Origin: DASYPP01 sp036006525
Lineage (GTDB): Bacteria; Gemmatimonadota; Gemmatimonadetes; Gemmatimonadales; GWC2-71-9
Direction of reading: 5' to 3'
Assembly: GCA_036006525.1 (NCBI GenBank)
Contig: DASYPP010000040.1
Location: 62,001 to 126,000 of the forward strand
DNA length: 64,000 nt
In this document: in pieces, positions 1 to 7,927 of the stretch
How the letters are laid out: every line of letters starts with the position of its first letter
Numbering within the stretch: the first letter of the stretch is position 1
Program-made: the position numbers and the translations under genes
The notes under the pieces: generated by a model
Databases searched by the model: none
What the model saw: the letters and a program-made list of their open reading frames with translations, nothing else
What the model was told of the DNA's origin: nothing

Positions 1-517
1 CCCCCAGGAGCACGTGGAAAATTCCGAAGAAGATCAGGACGTCGAGCGTGAGCGTCTCCAGCGGATGGCGCCGCGCCGCGGTGAGCAGGGTCATCTGTTC
101 CTGGGAGTGGTGCACGCTGTGCAGCGCCCAGAGAAAGCGGTTGGAGTGTTGCAGCCGGTGCCACCAGTACATGACGAAGTCGCCGCCGACCCAGAACACC
201 AGGAGCTGGACCGGCCAGGGAGCGCCGCCCAGCAAGTCCAGCCGCAAACTGCCGAGTCGGGGCTCGAGCGCGTTGGTGATCGCGGCCAGGATGAGGACGT
301 TATAAAGCGCTCCCCGATAGAACAGTGTGTAAACGATGTCGTTAACAAAATTTCGCGTGCGGTACCGGGCCCGATCGGCGCCCGCACGAGCTTCCAGCAG
401 GAAGACCACTACGAAGAAGGCCGAGTACACCAGCAGCGCGTGCCCAAGAGACTTCGCCAGCTCCCGCAAGTGGAACAGCGACGCGAGGTCGGCAAGCCTG
501 GCGAGGAGATCAGTCAT
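1..517 (-). CDS. Fatty acid hydroxylase / sterol desaturase family membrane protein (partial)
   Basis: Only the first 172 residues are present; the gene runs off the left end of the window. The ATG at 517 opens a frame with hydrophobic stretches at about residues 24-41, 68-84 and 101-118. It carries the di-iron histidine motifs of the fatty acid hydroxylase superfamily: HRLQH at 120-124, HSVHH at 133-137 and a following RRHP. These families insert oxygen or a double bond into membrane lipids or sterol-like compounds, using two iron atoms held by eight or more histidines. The later histidine boxes would lie outside the window, so the exact substrate cannot be judged. It is divergent from the formyltransferase-like gene that starts at 607, and a shared promoter region between them is possible. 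Confidence 0.85.
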   Translation of the reverse strand, partial: MTDLLARLADLASLFHLRELAKSLGHALLVYSAFFVVVFLLEARAGADRARYRTRNFVNDIVYTLFYRGALYNVLILAAITNALEPRLGSLRLDLLGGAPWPVQLLVFWVGGDFVMYWWHRLQHSNRFLWALHSVHHSQEQMTLLTAARRHPLETLTLDVLIFFGIFHVLLG

Positions 518-606
518 CGTCTTGGTATTTGCCCGGGCCGTTCCCGTAAGTCAAGCCGATCCGACCGGGGCTTGACGCTTTGTGAGGTGCGGGGCACCCT
601 TGGGCG

Positions 607-1500
607 GTGCTGCGAGTGGCATTCTTCGGTTCCGACTCGGTGTTGTCACTCCGGGTGCTCGATGCACTCACCGCGGAGCATCGGGTGCTGGGCGTCGTCC
701 AGGCCACCCGTCGGTTCCGCGGATCAGGCTTGCGCCGGCCCTTGCGCGGCCTGTGGCTGGCCGCCCGCCGCATCGCCGGCCGGGCTCCGCTCGCAACCGC
801 GGCGCGCCGCGCAGGCAGCCCGCACTGGTTCGCCACCGAGCGGGGGGATCCCGCACTGCTCGCCCGGCTGCGTGACCTCCAGCCTGACCTGATCTGCCTG
901 GCGGCCTACCGATGGATCCTTCCTCCCGAGATGCTCGCGATCCCCCGCTGGGGAGCAATCAACCTGCATCCCTCCCTGCTGCCTCGGCACCGGGGCTCCT
1001 GGCCGCTTTTCTGGACCTACTACCAGAACGATCGCGTGGCCGGCGTGACGCTGCACCGCGCGGTGGCCCAGGTGGATGCCGGGGCGGTTCTGGCCCAGGA
1101 GTCGGTTCCCCTGCCGCGCGGCTATCCGGTGGCCGAGTTGGACCGCCAGCTTGCCATGCATGGCGCCCGCCTGGTGGCGCAGGGTCTGGCCGACATCGAA
1201 ACCGGCTCGACCCGCGAGCGCCATCAGGATGAAGCCGCCGCTACGGAGGCTCCTCGCGTGCCGGCCGGCCGGTCGGTGATTCCCTTCGCCGATTGGGACG
1301 TGGAACGAGTCTGGCATTTCCTCGCCGGCATTGCGACGCACTATCAAGAGTCCCTGCAGGATTCCTCGGGGCATCCCGTTCACTATCGCGTCGTCGGGGG
1401 ATTCGACCTGGTCAGTCACGACCGGCCGAGCGGAACCGTGGAACCGGTTCCCGGTGGGTGGACCCTCTACGCCCGGGGTGGAGTGGTACACCTCCGATGA
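607..1500 (+). CDS. Formyltransferase family protein (Fmt/ArnA-like)
   Basis: A 297-residue protein starting with GTG at 607. The N-terminal half is a formyltransferase fold: the start LRVAFFGSD matches the nucleotide-like Rossmann opening, and INLHPSLLPRHRG near residue 118 plus VDAGAVL near 156 supply the Asn-His-Asp catalytic set seen in methionyl-tRNA and sugar-amine formyltransferases. The C-terminal part is divergent and does not clearly match the tRNA-binding domain of Fmt. The neighbourhood (lipid hydroxylase, HTTM protein, asparagine synthetase) has no def or other translation gene, so transfer of a formyl group to a small molecule or sugar is more likely than initiator-tRNA formylation. 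Its stop overlaps the next ATG by ATGA, so the two genes are probably translated together. Family assignment is firm; the substrate is unknown. Confidence 0.82.
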   Translation: MLRVAFFGSDSVLSLRVLDALTAEHRVLGVVQATRRFRGSGLRRPLRGLWLAARRIAGRAPLATAARRAGSPHWFATERGDPALLARLRDLQPDLICLAAYRWILPPEMLAIPRWGAINLHPSLLPRHRGSWPLFWTYYQNDRVAGVTLHRAVAQVDAGAVLAQESVPLPRGYPVAELDRQLAMHGARLVAQGLADIETGSTRERHQDEAAATEAPRVPAGRSVIPFADWDVERVWHFLAGIATHYQESLQDSSGHPVHYRVVGGFDLVSHDRPSGTVEPVPGGWTLYARGGVVHLR

Positions 1501-2138
1501 GCCAGGACCTCGCCCCCTTTCTATTCGCGGGCTTCCTGCTGTCCGCGGTGGTCCTCCTCGCCGAGTGGCCGCTCTCTTCCCGGTTGCCCCGCCGCCTTCG
1601 CGTCAGTCTCTTCATTCTTTACACCCTCGGCGCCACCAGTCTCGCGGGGTTCGGCCAGAAGGACATGTATCCGTTTGCGTCCTGGCCGCTGATCGCAGGC
1701 ACGATACCACCGTTCTACACCCACCCGCGCCTCATGCTGGTCGACGACGCCGGGGTAGAGCATGATGTGGACTACCGGGCGTGGGAACCGCTGGGGTTCC
1801 GTGAAGTGCGGACCTGGTTCGATCGGGTCGCCATCTCCTTCCCCGCCTCGGAGCGCGCAGCCGCCGCGCGCCAACTGGTCCTGATGGGCGAGACGGCCCG
1901 GAAGCGGGCCCGGGCCGGACGGAGCGTTGGCACTCTCGACCGCGTGCTGGGTCCGTTGACCGCGCCTGAGTTCCTGTTGCACCCGAAACGGTGGTCGGAT
2001 TCGTCCGCGGTACCTCCCCGACCCTTCGTCGGCCTCAGGCTGTACCGTGAGACCTGGAACCTGGAAGCACGGGAGAGCGGTCGCGGCGCGGTTCACCGGC
2101 TGTTGGTGTACTCCTGGCCGGAGACGGCGGCACGGTGA
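1497..2138 (+). CDS. Membrane protein of unknown function, partner of the HTTM gene
   Basis: A 213-residue protein that starts at the ATG overlapping the preceding stop. Two hydrophobic segments lie at about residues 8-22 and 35-62, followed by a soluble region rich in Arg and Trp (for example WEPLGFREVRTWF). It overlaps the next gene by four bases (GTGA), which ties it to the HTTM protein. I do not recognise a named domain. Its position before an HTTM protein suggests a small accessory subunit or a second part of the same membrane system; this is inferred from coupling only. Confidence 0.7.
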   Translation: MSQDLAPFLFAGFLLSAVVLLAEWPLSSRLPRRLRVSLFILYTLGATSLAGFGQKDMYPFASWPLIAGTIPPFYTHPRLMLVDDAGVEHDVDYRAWEPLGFREVRTWFDRVAISFPASERAAAARQLVLMGETARKRARAGRSVGTLDRVLGPLTAPEFLLHPKRWSDSSAVPPRPFVGLRLYRETWNLEARESGRGAVHRLLVYSWPETAAR

Positions 2139-3094
2139 CCGCCCGCGCGCCGCGACCTCCAGGATGGTGGGACCGGTTCTGGTTCGCCCCGGGATCGCCC
2201 CGGAACCTGGCGGCGGCCCGGATCGTGTTCGCGCTGCACGCCCTGTGGATCCTGTTGTCGCGGGACTACGCCGGCATTGCAGCCCTGCCCTCCTCGTTCT
2301 GGGGCGGAGTCAGCGCGCAGACGCGGTGGCGCTTCCTGCTCTTTCCCGGACATGGCCCGCTCGAGCACGCGCTGCAGTTGGCCACGGTGGCGGCGTTAAT
2401 TGGCGTGGCCCTGGGCCTGTGGCCAAGATTGACGTGCCTCGCTTCTGCCCTCCTGCTGTACCACCTGGCTCCGCTGGAGACGCTGTTCTGGAAAGCGGGG
2501 GCTACGGAGCGCGGCTTCGAGGTGGCGATCCTCGCCCTGATGGTCCTGGCATTCGCGCCCTGCGCCGACGCCTGGTCGGTGCGCCGGCGGCTTTCCCCGG
2601 TGCCCCGGCAGCCAGAGGAGTACGGCTGGCCACTGCTGCTCATCCAGGTCTTCGTGGTGCAGATCTACCTCTTCGGCGGATACGCCAAGCTCTTCCACGT
2701 AGGACCGGAATGGATCTCGGCCCACAATCTCCGGATGCTGCTGCTCGACTTCAACCAGGTGGACCAGGACGTAGTGTTCCACCGCTTGGGGCCGTGGATA
2801 GCGGCCCGGCCCTGGGCCTGTCTCCTCACCGCGGGTGGCGCAATCGCGCTGGACTTCGGGTTCATCGCGATGCTCTTCTGGAAGAGAAGCCGCAGGTTTA
2901 TCCTGCCCATCGCCCTGCTCTTCCACGCCGGCATTCTGCTGACGATGAACATCTTCTTCCTCAACCTGCCTCAGTTGCTGGTCTTCGTGAACTGGGACTG
3001 GCTGGCCGGCTGCCTTAGGGGTCGATCTCCACTCCGAACTGCCGTACCCACCCCGCCAGTCCCGCGAGCCGCCATACCCAGAAGCTGTACTTGA
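2135..3094 (+). CDS. HTTM domain membrane protein (vitamin K-dependent carboxylase-like)
   Basis: A 319-residue polytopic protein with GTG start at 2135. It opens with a short cytosolic stretch (WWDRFWFAPGSPRNLAAARI) that is typical of HTTM proteins, followed by about six to eight membrane helices, and has the family-type sequence YLFGGYAKLFHVGPEW near residue 180. HTTM is the membrane domain of vitamin K-dependent gamma-carboxylase; bacterial versions often lack the catalytic lumenal domain and their reaction is unknown. This one is short, so carboxylase activity should not be assumed. The last 80 bases overlap the end of the convergent asparagine synthetase gene, and the C-terminal tail there (Pro/Arg-rich) may be of little importance. 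Confidence 0.8.
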   Translation: MTARAPRPPGWWDRFWFAPGSPRNLAAARIVFALHALWILLSRDYAGIAALPSSFWGGVSAQTRWRFLLFPGHGPLEHALQLATVAALIGVALGLWPRLTCLASALLLYHLAPLETLFWKAGATERGFEVAILALMVLAFAPCADAWSVRRRLSPVPRQPEEYGWPLLLIQVFVVQIYLFGGYAKLFHVGPEWISAHNLRMLLLDFNQVDQDVVFHRLGPWIAARPWACLLTAGGAIALDFGFIAMLFWKRSRRFILPIALLFHAGILLTMNIFFLNLPQLLVFVNWDWLAGCLRGRSPLRTAVPTPPVPRAAIPRSCT

Positions 3095-5021
3095 TCTGGT
3101 CCCGCACGGGATGGCTCAGCATCACGTCGAGCATGGAACGGCCACTATTGCTCCGCGACATGAGCGGCGCCAGGCCATGCGGGTCGATGCAGGGGAGCCG
3201 GGCGGCCTCTTCCATCAACTCGGTCAGAATGGGGAGCTTCGAGATCCAGGCGTGGATCGGCACCGAGAACCCCACCTTGTCCCGCCGATCGAGCACCTCG
3301 TCGGGGGTGAGTCCGCGCATGGCGGCGCGGAAGATTGCCTTGCCCGACGCGTCCGGCGCCACCAGGTATTCCTCGGGCAAGCCCAGCACGAACTCGGCAA
3401 GCGGTATGGTGAGAAAAGGGAGCCGGGCCTCGACTGAGTGGGCCATCGAGTTGCGGTCCTCATAGCGGAGCAGCGTGGGCAGGCTCCGTTCGGTGGCACC
3501 CATCCAGAGTGCTTCCCGGAGTACTTCGCGGCCGTACCCGCCGGCCCACCAGGGGCGAACCGGCACGATGCCGTGCCGGCGCACCCAGGCCCGGCTGGCC
3601 CAGGGCCGGACATCCCTCCGGAGGATTTTCTGCGCGGTGGTGGATACGGCACGAGGCAGGCACATGGCCACGGCCCGGAGGGCCGTGTCCCGGGTCGGCG
3701 GGTCGTAGCGCCCGCGGGCCGGCACCGTTCCCCGCAGCTGACGCCAGGCACCCACCAGGTCGCCGTGCCGGATGAGAGAGGCAATGCGGGCGGACCACAT
3801 CCAGCGATACCCCCCCAGCAGCTCGTCGCTACCCTGGCCGTCGAGCACCGTGCGCACCCCCGCCTCCCGGGCCAGGCGGAACAGCCGGGACTGGGCATAG
3901 ATCGCGATCGTGCCGAACGGCTCGCCCTGCCGTTCGATCAGCTGATCGAAGTCAGTGGCCCACTCCTCGGGCCCGAGGGTGAGCTTGTGGGGGAGCGCGG
4001 CGGCGGCGGCATTTACCACGTCGATCCACGGCTCCTCGCTCACGGCGCCCATGTCGCCGATGTAGCTGAAAGTGTGCAGCTCGAGATCCCGCCCGCCGAT
4101 TTCGCGCATGGCCATCACGATCGAAGACGAATCGGTGCCACCGGAGAGGAGGGTGCCCACCTTCGTGTCGCTCCGCAGGTGGAGGGCGACGCTTTCCACG
4201 AACAGGTCTCGCAGCCGCCGGGTAGCCGCTTCAAATGACAGGTCCAGCTGCGCGCCGAGGTCCGGTTTCCAGTAGCAGACTGGCCGCACTTCTCCCGGGT
4301 CGTCGAGCGATATCTGGGCCCAGTGCGCCGCCGGGAGGGCCCGGACATCGGCGAACATGGTGCGGTCGCCGTGGTCGGTGATACCGAGGTCGAGGTAGTC
4401 GTAGATCCGCTGGGAGTCGGCCCGCCGGGAGACGCCGGCAAGCTGGAGCAGAACGCCAATCTCCGAGGCAAAGGCAAAACCATCGAGGGTGCGGGCGTGG
4501 TAGAGCGGCTTCTGTCCGAAGGCGTCCCGGGCGAGGATCAGTCGCCGGTCGGCCAGGTCGAGCAGGACAAAGGCAAACATGCCGATCAGTCGCGGCAGAC
4601 AGGCCGGGCCCCACGTGGCCCAGGCGTGGAGCAGCACCTCGGTGTCCGAACGCGACCGGAAGACGACGCCGAGTGTTTCGAGCTCCAGGCGAAGCTCGCG
4701 ATAGTTGTAGATCTCGCCGTTCAGGGCGAGGACAAAGCGCCCGTCCGGCGTGGCCATCGGTTGATGGCCGGCCGGGGATGGATCGATAATGGCGAGCCGA
4801 CGATGTCCCAGCACGACACCAGCCGCGGTGCCGGAGGGAGACGCCAAGGGCGAAACCCGGCCAGTCGCATCAATCAGCCGGGCGATTCCCTCGCGGGGAC
4901 TGAAGAGCAGGATACCGGCATCGTCGGGCCCGCGATGCATGAGGCGTTCGAGCGCACGCTGGATCCCGGGGAGCGCATGGCTCCCCGTCTCCCTGCCGAC
5001 CTGGCCCGCGATGCCGCACAT
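3015..5021 (-). CDS. asnB: Asparagine synthetase, glutamine-hydrolysing
   Basis: A 668-residue two-domain enzyme making asparagine (or another amide) from aspartate, glutamine and ATP. The initiator Met is followed directly by Cys2 of MCGIAG, the glutaminase nucleophile after Met removal. GHRRLAIID and LNGEIYNYRELR mark the glutamine-binding part. The synthetase half has the PP-loop LLSGGTDSSS near residue 290, which binds ATP pyrophosphate. The length is greater than E. coli AsnB (about 554) and fits the longer AsnB/AsnO group. The C-terminal end overlaps the convergent HTTM gene by 80 bases. Members of this family also amidate peptides or polysaccharide parts, so a role with the formyltransferase and hydroxylase genes is possible, but simple asparagine synthesis is the default reading. 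Confidence 0.93.
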   Translation of the reverse strand: MCGIAGQVGRETGSHALPGIQRALERLMHRGPDDAGILLFSPREGIARLIDATGRVSPLASPSGTAAGVVLGHRRLAIIDPSPAGHQPMATPDGRFVLALNGEIYNYRELRLELETLGVVFRSRSDTEVLLHAWATWGPACLPRLIGMFAFVLLDLADRRLILARDAFGQKPLYHARTLDGFAFASEIGVLLQLAGVSRRADSQRIYDYLDLGITDHGDRTMFADVRALPAAHWAQISLDDPGEVRPVCYWKPDLGAQLDLSFEAATRRLRDLFVESVALHLRSDTKVGTLLSGGTDSSSIVMAMREIGGRDLELHTFSYIGDMGAVSEEPWIDVVNAAAAALPHKLTLGPEEWATDFDQLIERQGEPFGTIAIYAQSRLFRLAREAGVRTVLDGQGSDELLGGYRWMWSARIASLIRHGDLVGAWRQLRGTVPARGRYDPPTRDTALRAVAMCLPRAVSTTAQKILRRDVRPWASRAWVRRHGIVPVRPWWAGGYGREVLREALWMGATERSLPTLLRYEDRNSMAHSVEARLPFLTIPLAEFVLGLPEEYLVAPDASGKAIFRAAMRGLTPDEVLDRRDKVGFSVPIHAWISKLPILTELMEEAARLPCIDPHGLAPLMSRSNSGRSMLDVMLSHPVRDQIKYSFWVWRLAGLAGWVRQFGVEIDP

Positions 5022-5071
5022 AGGGGACGGAAGCTACATTCCCGGGGTCCCCCGCGCCTCCCGAGGACCCG

Positions 5072-5281
5072 ATGCCCGATTCCGCCGTTCCAGTGCCGAA
5101 CGATCCGGGTACCCACTGGATCGATCAGCTGACCGACGAGCAGTGCATGGAGGTGTTCTGGCTCTACGTGGACCCGCCGGAGCCGTTCCTCCAGCGCTAC
5201 CCGCCGGAGTTGCTGGGAACCGCCCTCAGGTACGCGTTAAGGGCGATCGCGGGGCGGGAGACTGAGGAACCGGGAGGCTGA
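5072..5281 (+). CDS. Small acidic hypothetical protein
   Basis: A 69-residue protein starting at ATG 5072, divergent from asnB. It has acidic and aromatic residues (DEQCMEVFWLYVDPPEPF) and no membrane segment or recognised domain. The last residues (RETEEPGG) are encoded by a 16-base direct repeat that continues past the stop, which suggests the C-terminus has been modified by the repeat. Coding potential is plausible from composition, but I know no family. Confidence 0.55.
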   Translation: MPDSAVPVPNDPGTHWIDQLTDEQCMEVFWLYVDPPEPFLQRYPPELLGTALRYALRAIAGRETEEPGG

Positions 5282-5286
5282 GGAAG
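5255..5286. repeat. Two-unit purine-rich direct repeat at a stop codon
   Basis: Two copies of CGGGAGRCTGAGGAAS lie in tandem (5255-5270 and 5271-5286) and span the TGA of the 69-residue gene at 5279-5281. This resembles the first arm of the paired-repeat elements described elsewhere in the window, but no complementary second arm follows; the next gene is convergent. Confidence 0.6.
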
Positions 5287-5299
5287 CTCACCATTGAGC

Positions 5300-6619
5300 T
5301 CAGGGTCGGAAGGCGGGCAGCGGAATCGTGGCCATGGTGGATTGCTCGGCGCGAACCTGTTTCAGCCCGGTGTGGATGAAGGACAGCACGGCGGTCCAGG
5401 CCACGAAGCCGAGGACGATGTGCTTGAGGTAGAACGGCAGCTCGATGGGGGAATTCCACATCATGTGGAGCGCAACCGCCAGGGCGAAGACCCGGAGAAA
5501 GCGGGGATCCGCCAGCATTTCACGGGTGAAAACGCGATCACCCCGAACCCGCCAGAGCGCCGCCCCGACCAGCGCCGTCCACAGCCCGTGCCCCCCGAGA
5601 ATGCTCAACACTCCGCGGACCGTGATCACGTGCAGCATCGCCGACTGGCCGCCCTGAAGCCCGAAGAGAAACGCGTAGCCGGCTGATTCAAACACCGCGA
5701 AGCCGGTGCCGATGGTGGCGCCGAAGAGCAGGCCGTTCAGGATCCAGCGATAGCGCCGTTTGTTCACCACCAGCAGCAGGGCCAGCGCCTTGCCGGCCTC
5801 TTCGATGATTCCCGCGGCCATGGCGCCCAGCCAGTTACTGAGGCCGGTCCAGCGGAAGAAGAACAGCGAGAGAATCAGCGAAAGGATGCCGCCGAACAGC
5901 AGGAGCTTCATCACCTGGTAGAGCGAGATGTTTCGGGGAACGTTCATCTCGTAGAAGAACACCAGGATCGAGAACGGAATGGCGAAGGAGCCGATAATGA
6001 TAAGGCCGGGAATCAGCAGGGGATTGGAGAACTCGTTCAGGGCGACGACGAACCCGAGGTAGACCACCAGCGAAACCAGGAAAGTCTTGAAGAACGCCCA
6101 GGGCCTGGGCCAGTTGGCGTCCACCTGCCCCAGCGCCGGCGTGGTGGAGGGGCTGCCGACATTGAAATACTCCTCCATGTCCTCATCGCTTCGCTTTTTC
6201 AAGACGTCGGAGAACATCACCGCCGCGTTGAAGCCGGAGATCCGCTCTACGCCGGCCGCCGAGCTGATCTGCTCGCCCAGTTGTTTCAGCAAGGAGGCCG
6301 GGGGCGGCCCGCCGGCCACTTCCCAGATGGACCGGCCGAAGCGGAGCTGCTGCCGGGGCGCCAGGGCCCCTTCGGCCGTGAGGTGCCCATCCAGGTACGC
6401 GGGAGCCTGCTCCACCGTGCGGTAACAGGGCCGGCCATTCCTGAGACTCAGGATCGCGTGGACGTCGGCGACGTGGGGGTCATCACTCAGGATGTTACAC
6501 TCGGGGGATCGGCCGAGGACGACATCCCGATCGGTGAGGGCCACCCGCTTGCCCTTGTCGGGACCGGTGATGCACTGAAACAGGACGGGCAATGTCACTG
6601 GGGCGGGCGCCTTGTTCAC
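5300..6619 (-). CDS. FHA domain-PrsW intramembrane protease fusion
   Basis: A 439-residue protein. Residues about 10-105 form a forkhead-associated (FHA) domain (DVVLGRSPECNI, then a His in ADVHAIL; the usual Ser three residues before that His is replaced by Ala). After a linker, from about residue 155, come eight or so membrane helices of the PrsW (peptidase M82) family with its metal motifs: EE in IIEEAGKA, FGATIGTGFAVFES, GGHGLW and HMMWN. PrsW proteases cut membrane anti-sigma factors within the bilayer; FHA domains bind phosphothreonine peptides. A phosphorylation-gated protease is therefore a reasonable reading, though no anti-sigma factor or Ser/Thr kinase is nearby. The next gene upstream (PAP2) ends 13 bases before its start. 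Confidence 0.85.
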   Translation of the reverse strand: MNKAPAPVTLPVLFQCITGPDKGKRVALTDRDVVLGRSPECNILSDDPHVADVHAILSLRNGRPCYRTVEQAPAYLDGHLTAEGALAPRQQLRFGRSIWEVAGGPPPASLLKQLGEQISSAAGVERISGFNAAVMFSDVLKKRSDEDMEEYFNVGSPSTTPALGQVDANWPRPWAFFKTFLVSLVVYLGFVVALNEFSNPLLIPGLIIIGSFAIPFSILVFFYEMNVPRNISLYQVMKLLLFGGILSLILSLFFFRWTGLSNWLGAMAAGIIEEAGKALALLLVVNKRRYRWILNGLLFGATIGTGFAVFESAGYAFLFGLQGGQSAMLHVITVRGVLSILGGHGLWTALVGAALWRVRGDRVFTREMLADPRFLRVFALAVALHMMWNSPIELPFYLKHIVLGFVAWTAVLSFIHTGLKQVRAEQSTMATIPLPAFRP

Positions 6620-6632
6620 GGAAGACCGAATA

Positions 6633-7526
6633 CTAAGCGGGCCGGCGCGCCTTCTCGCGGTGCCGGGCGATCTGGGTCCCGCTGATGCACACCGCCAGCC
6701 AGACCATTGCCACCGAATACCCGGCGATCACGTCGCTGAAAAAGTGAACGCCCAGGTACAGCCGGCTGAACCCGATGAATAGAACCAGGAGCAGCAATCC
6801 AGCCCCGATGATCCCGGCCGCCCAGCTCGGCAGGTAGCGCGAAAGAATGTACGTGAGCATGCCATAGGTGACGAAGGACCCCATGGAATGACCGCTGGGG
6901 AAGCTCCATGTGCTCATGTGGGCGTATTCCGGACGCATCCGCTGGAAGATCGCCTTGAGCACCGTGGTCAGGACGCTGGCGCCAAGGGTGGCAACGATCC
7001 ATCCGATCAGCAGGCTCCGTTCCTTCCTGAGGAAAAGGATGAGCGCCACGCCGACCGCGATGACGGCGAGGGAATAGCCCCCACCCAGCGCCGTTACCCT
7101 GCTGAACGCCAGGACGAACCGGGGGGTCCAGGTATTCTGCAGGGCGGCAGCGAGCTGGTGGTCAAAGGCGACCAGCGAGGATTTCTCGGTGATCTCCTCC
7201 GCCAGTGCGGCAAAGAAGACGATCCCCACGCTCACCAGGAGGCCGGCCAGCAGGTAAATCTCGAGAAATGCCTGTGGTGTAAGACGGCCCAGGAATCCGA
7301 ACACGCCCGGGAATCGTTTGCGCACCCTGACGACAATGCCGATCCGGCCGATCCGGCTGACCCCCTTCGCCACCAGGGACCACACGACCGACCGTCGCTT
7401 CCAGAACAAGCGACCGATCACCAGGATCAACACCACCGTTCCCAGCAGGAGCAGGAAACTGGTGAACACCAGTGCGATGACGTGCTGGCTGATCAGCTCG
7501 GTGAGGGAGGAGCCGCCGGGTGACAA
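6633..7526 (-). CDS. PAP2 superfamily membrane phosphatase
   Basis: A 297-residue membrane protein. Two N-terminal helices (about 10-30 and 90-112) precede a PAP2 core with its three signature motifs: KAIFQRMRP, PSGHSMGS, and SRLYLGVHFFSDVIAG, which provide the Lys/Arg/His pocket that removes phosphate from lipid phosphates such as phosphatidic acid, phosphatidylglycerol phosphate or undecaprenyl pyrophosphate. The N-terminal extension resembles DedA-PAP2 type proteins only loosely. Substrate cannot be fixed from sequence. It probably shares a transcript with the FHA-PrsW gene, 13 bases downstream. Confidence 0.88.
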   Translation of the reverse strand: MSPGGSSLTELISQHVIALVFTSFLLLLGTVVLILVIGRLFWKRRSVVWSLVAKGVSRIGRIGIVVRVRKRFPGVFGFLGRLTPQAFLEIYLLAGLLVSVGIVFFAALAEEITEKSSLVAFDHQLAAALQNTWTPRFVLAFSRVTALGGGYSLAVIAVGVALILFLRKERSLLIGWIVATLGASVLTTVLKAIFQRMRPEYAHMSTWSFPSGHSMGSFVTYGMLTYILSRYLPSWAAGIIGAGLLLLVLFIGFSRLYLGVHFFSDVIAGYSVAMVWLAVCISGTQIARHREKARRPA

Positions 7527-7553
7527 GGCAGGTTGGATGGAGTGAGGGAATCC

Positions 7554-7587
7554 CCTGGCCGGGACGTCGAGTTACTTCCCGGCCAGG
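7554..7587 (-). terminator. Intergenic hairpin, possible terminator or attenuator
   Basis: An 11-base perfect stem (CCTGGCCGGGA with its complement at 7577-7587) around a 12-base loop, lying between the 67-residue gene and the PAP2 gene. There is no T-run after it on the minus strand, so it could equally be an mRNA stability or attenuation structure. Confidence 0.45.
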
Positions 7588-7611
7588 AATGCAGCGTTCA
7601 TCGTGGCTGGA

Positions 7612-7815
7612 TCAGGAGCCGAAGTCGCTGCCTCCCGACGAGCCGCTGCCGGCATGCTCCTCGGCACCGGCCAGCAGACTGCGCCAGGTGACTTCCTGCC
7701 CCTTGCGGTGCCCCTTCTGCGTGATCTTGAGACCTTCAGGCGAGATCGCGATCATGTACGCCTGCCCTTCGATCTCGAGCTCCCGCTTGATCGTCTTGTC
7801 GAGTTTGGTCGCCAT
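7612..7815 (-). CDS. Small conserved-looking protein, function unknown
   Basis: A 67-residue protein. It starts with a charged, beta-strand-like region (LDKTIKRELEIEGQAYMIAIS, read in parts: residues 5-13 charged, 14-25 strand-forming), contains GLKITQKGHRKGQEVTW, and ends in a Gly/Ser-rich tail. I have seen short proteins of this layout in uncultured bacteria but cannot name a family. It lies between the antiporter and PAP2 genes with about 85-110 base gaps on either side, so it may be transcribed alone. Confidence 0.65.
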   Translation of the reverse strand: MATKLDKTIKRELEIEGQAYMIAISPEGLKITQKGHRKGQEVTWRSLLAGAEEHAGSGSSGGSDFGS

Positions 7816-7881
7816 GATGTGTGCCTTTCCGCGAAATAAAGTGCCCCGGTTCTTGAGCTTCGACCAAACAACAACTAAACC

Positions 7882-7916
7882 GGGTCCGCCATCTCCGGCA
7901 ACCCGGTGGGGGACCC
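7882..7916 (-). terminator. Hairpin after the antiporter gene, possible terminator
   Basis: GGGTCC at 7882-7887 pairs with GGACCC at 7911-7916, with inner CCGG pairing. Read on the minus strand it is followed by GGTTTAGTTGTTG, a modest T-rich run, 12 bases beyond the antiporter stop. Confidence 0.45.
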
Positions 7917-7927
7917 TGTGATCCGGC

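Noticed and set aside
14..892. A plus-strand 292-residue frame over the left end
   Set aside because: It is the complementary strand of the fatty-acid-hydroxylase gene plus the first part of the formyltransferase gene in another frame; composition (Arg/Pro-rich) is that of a high-GC shadow.
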